A stretch of 64,000 nt of DNA, from the NCBI GenBank assembly GCA_009767595.1, contig VSDK01015343.1, forward strand, positions 328,586 to 392,585. Reading direction: 5' to 3'. This document shows positions 63,841-64,000 of the stretch, piece by piece. The position numbers and the translations under genes are program-made. Every line of letters begins with the position of its first letter. Position 1 is the first letter of the stretch. A model generated the notes under the pieces. It was not told the DNA's origin, searched no databases, and worked only from the letters and a program-made list of their open reading frames with translations. The stretch comes from Symbiodinium kawagutii (taxonomy: Eukaryota > Sar > Dinophyceae > Suessiales > Symbiodiniaceae).

Positions 63841-64000
63841 ACCAAGCACCAACCAGAACCGTATCCCCTCGAAAAACATGTTAACTTGCTTGATCCTATC
63901 CCAGGCAGGTTTGTCTTAGCAAAGAAAAATGAACACACCAATGAGTTTAGCTTGGCAAACTGTGCCCGTGTCTGCCGAGTAAAACCTGCCTGCCCAGCTC

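Noticed and set aside
1-64000. tRNA, rRNA, spliced-leader genes, telomere repeats, bacterial operons
   Set aside because: I looked for recognisable motifs of these by eye and saw none; a structured-RNA search could still find small ones.

Overview
This window looks like nuclear DNA of a dinoflagellate, most likely of the Suessiales/Symbiodiniaceae type. Four lines of evidence support that. There is no bacterial-style packing of genes. The genes that can be read are cut into many small exons, and hand-joining those exons keeps frame only if GC and GA splice donors are allowed beside GT. Several proteins match, from memory, families that are multi-copy in Symbiodinium-like genomes. The rest is filled with short terminal-inverted-repeat (TIR) elements and simple repeats. 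No database search was possible, so every family statement rests on recognition of motifs.

Layout. (1) 1-28 kb is repeat-rich. Short GC-rich, exon-like islands, mostly open on the minus strand, alternate with MITE-like elements. I name these elements M1 (ends TGGTGGTTTCTCAA/TTGAGAAACCACCA), M2 (GGTTGGTGGTTTCAA/TTGAAACCACCAACC), M3 (ATATGGCAGTGGGTCAA/TTGACCCATAGCCATAT), M4 (CTCTGGTGAACTAACATG/CATGTTAGTGTACCAAAG) and M5 (TACCATGAGC/GCTCATGGTA). A 12-bp minisatellite, a 40-bp minisatellite with an assembly gap (4041-4313) and an ATC array lie here. (2) 28.6-44.5 kb is a gene block read entirely on the plus strand and nearly free of M1-M5. Gene A (28654-36233) has at least 15 exons and encodes a Lys/Ala-rich basic stretch followed by a methyltransferase-like fold. 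Gene B (about 36.83-40.74 kb) has about 15 exons and is a charged, coiled-coil-like protein. Gene C (41667-42403) has two exons and a GIY-YIG/T5orf172-like motif. Gene D (42684-44483) is a 599-residue intronless ORF that resembles a transposase. (3) 44.8-62 kb returns to repeats plus islands, several of which encode Arg/Asp/Ser/Tyr/Gly-rich peptide on the minus strand. It also holds a 114-136 bp minisatellite (52 kb) and GGAT/GAT arrays (60.4-60.7 kb). (4) 62120-63190, minus strand, is a RING-H2 protein with a PDZ-like domain.

Two hypotheses deserve attention. First, the small TIR elements that sit within tens of bases of exon ends and plausible GT donors behave like introners, the transposon-like sequences that create introns and have been reported in dinoflagellates. 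Second, the 16-kb plus-strand block carries a methyltransferase-like gene, a nuclease-like gene and a transposase-like gene together. It has copies of one AACCCGGTT/ATATGGGTTT repeat upstream, in the middle and downstream, and could be a large composite mobile element. Both are inference from this one sequence.
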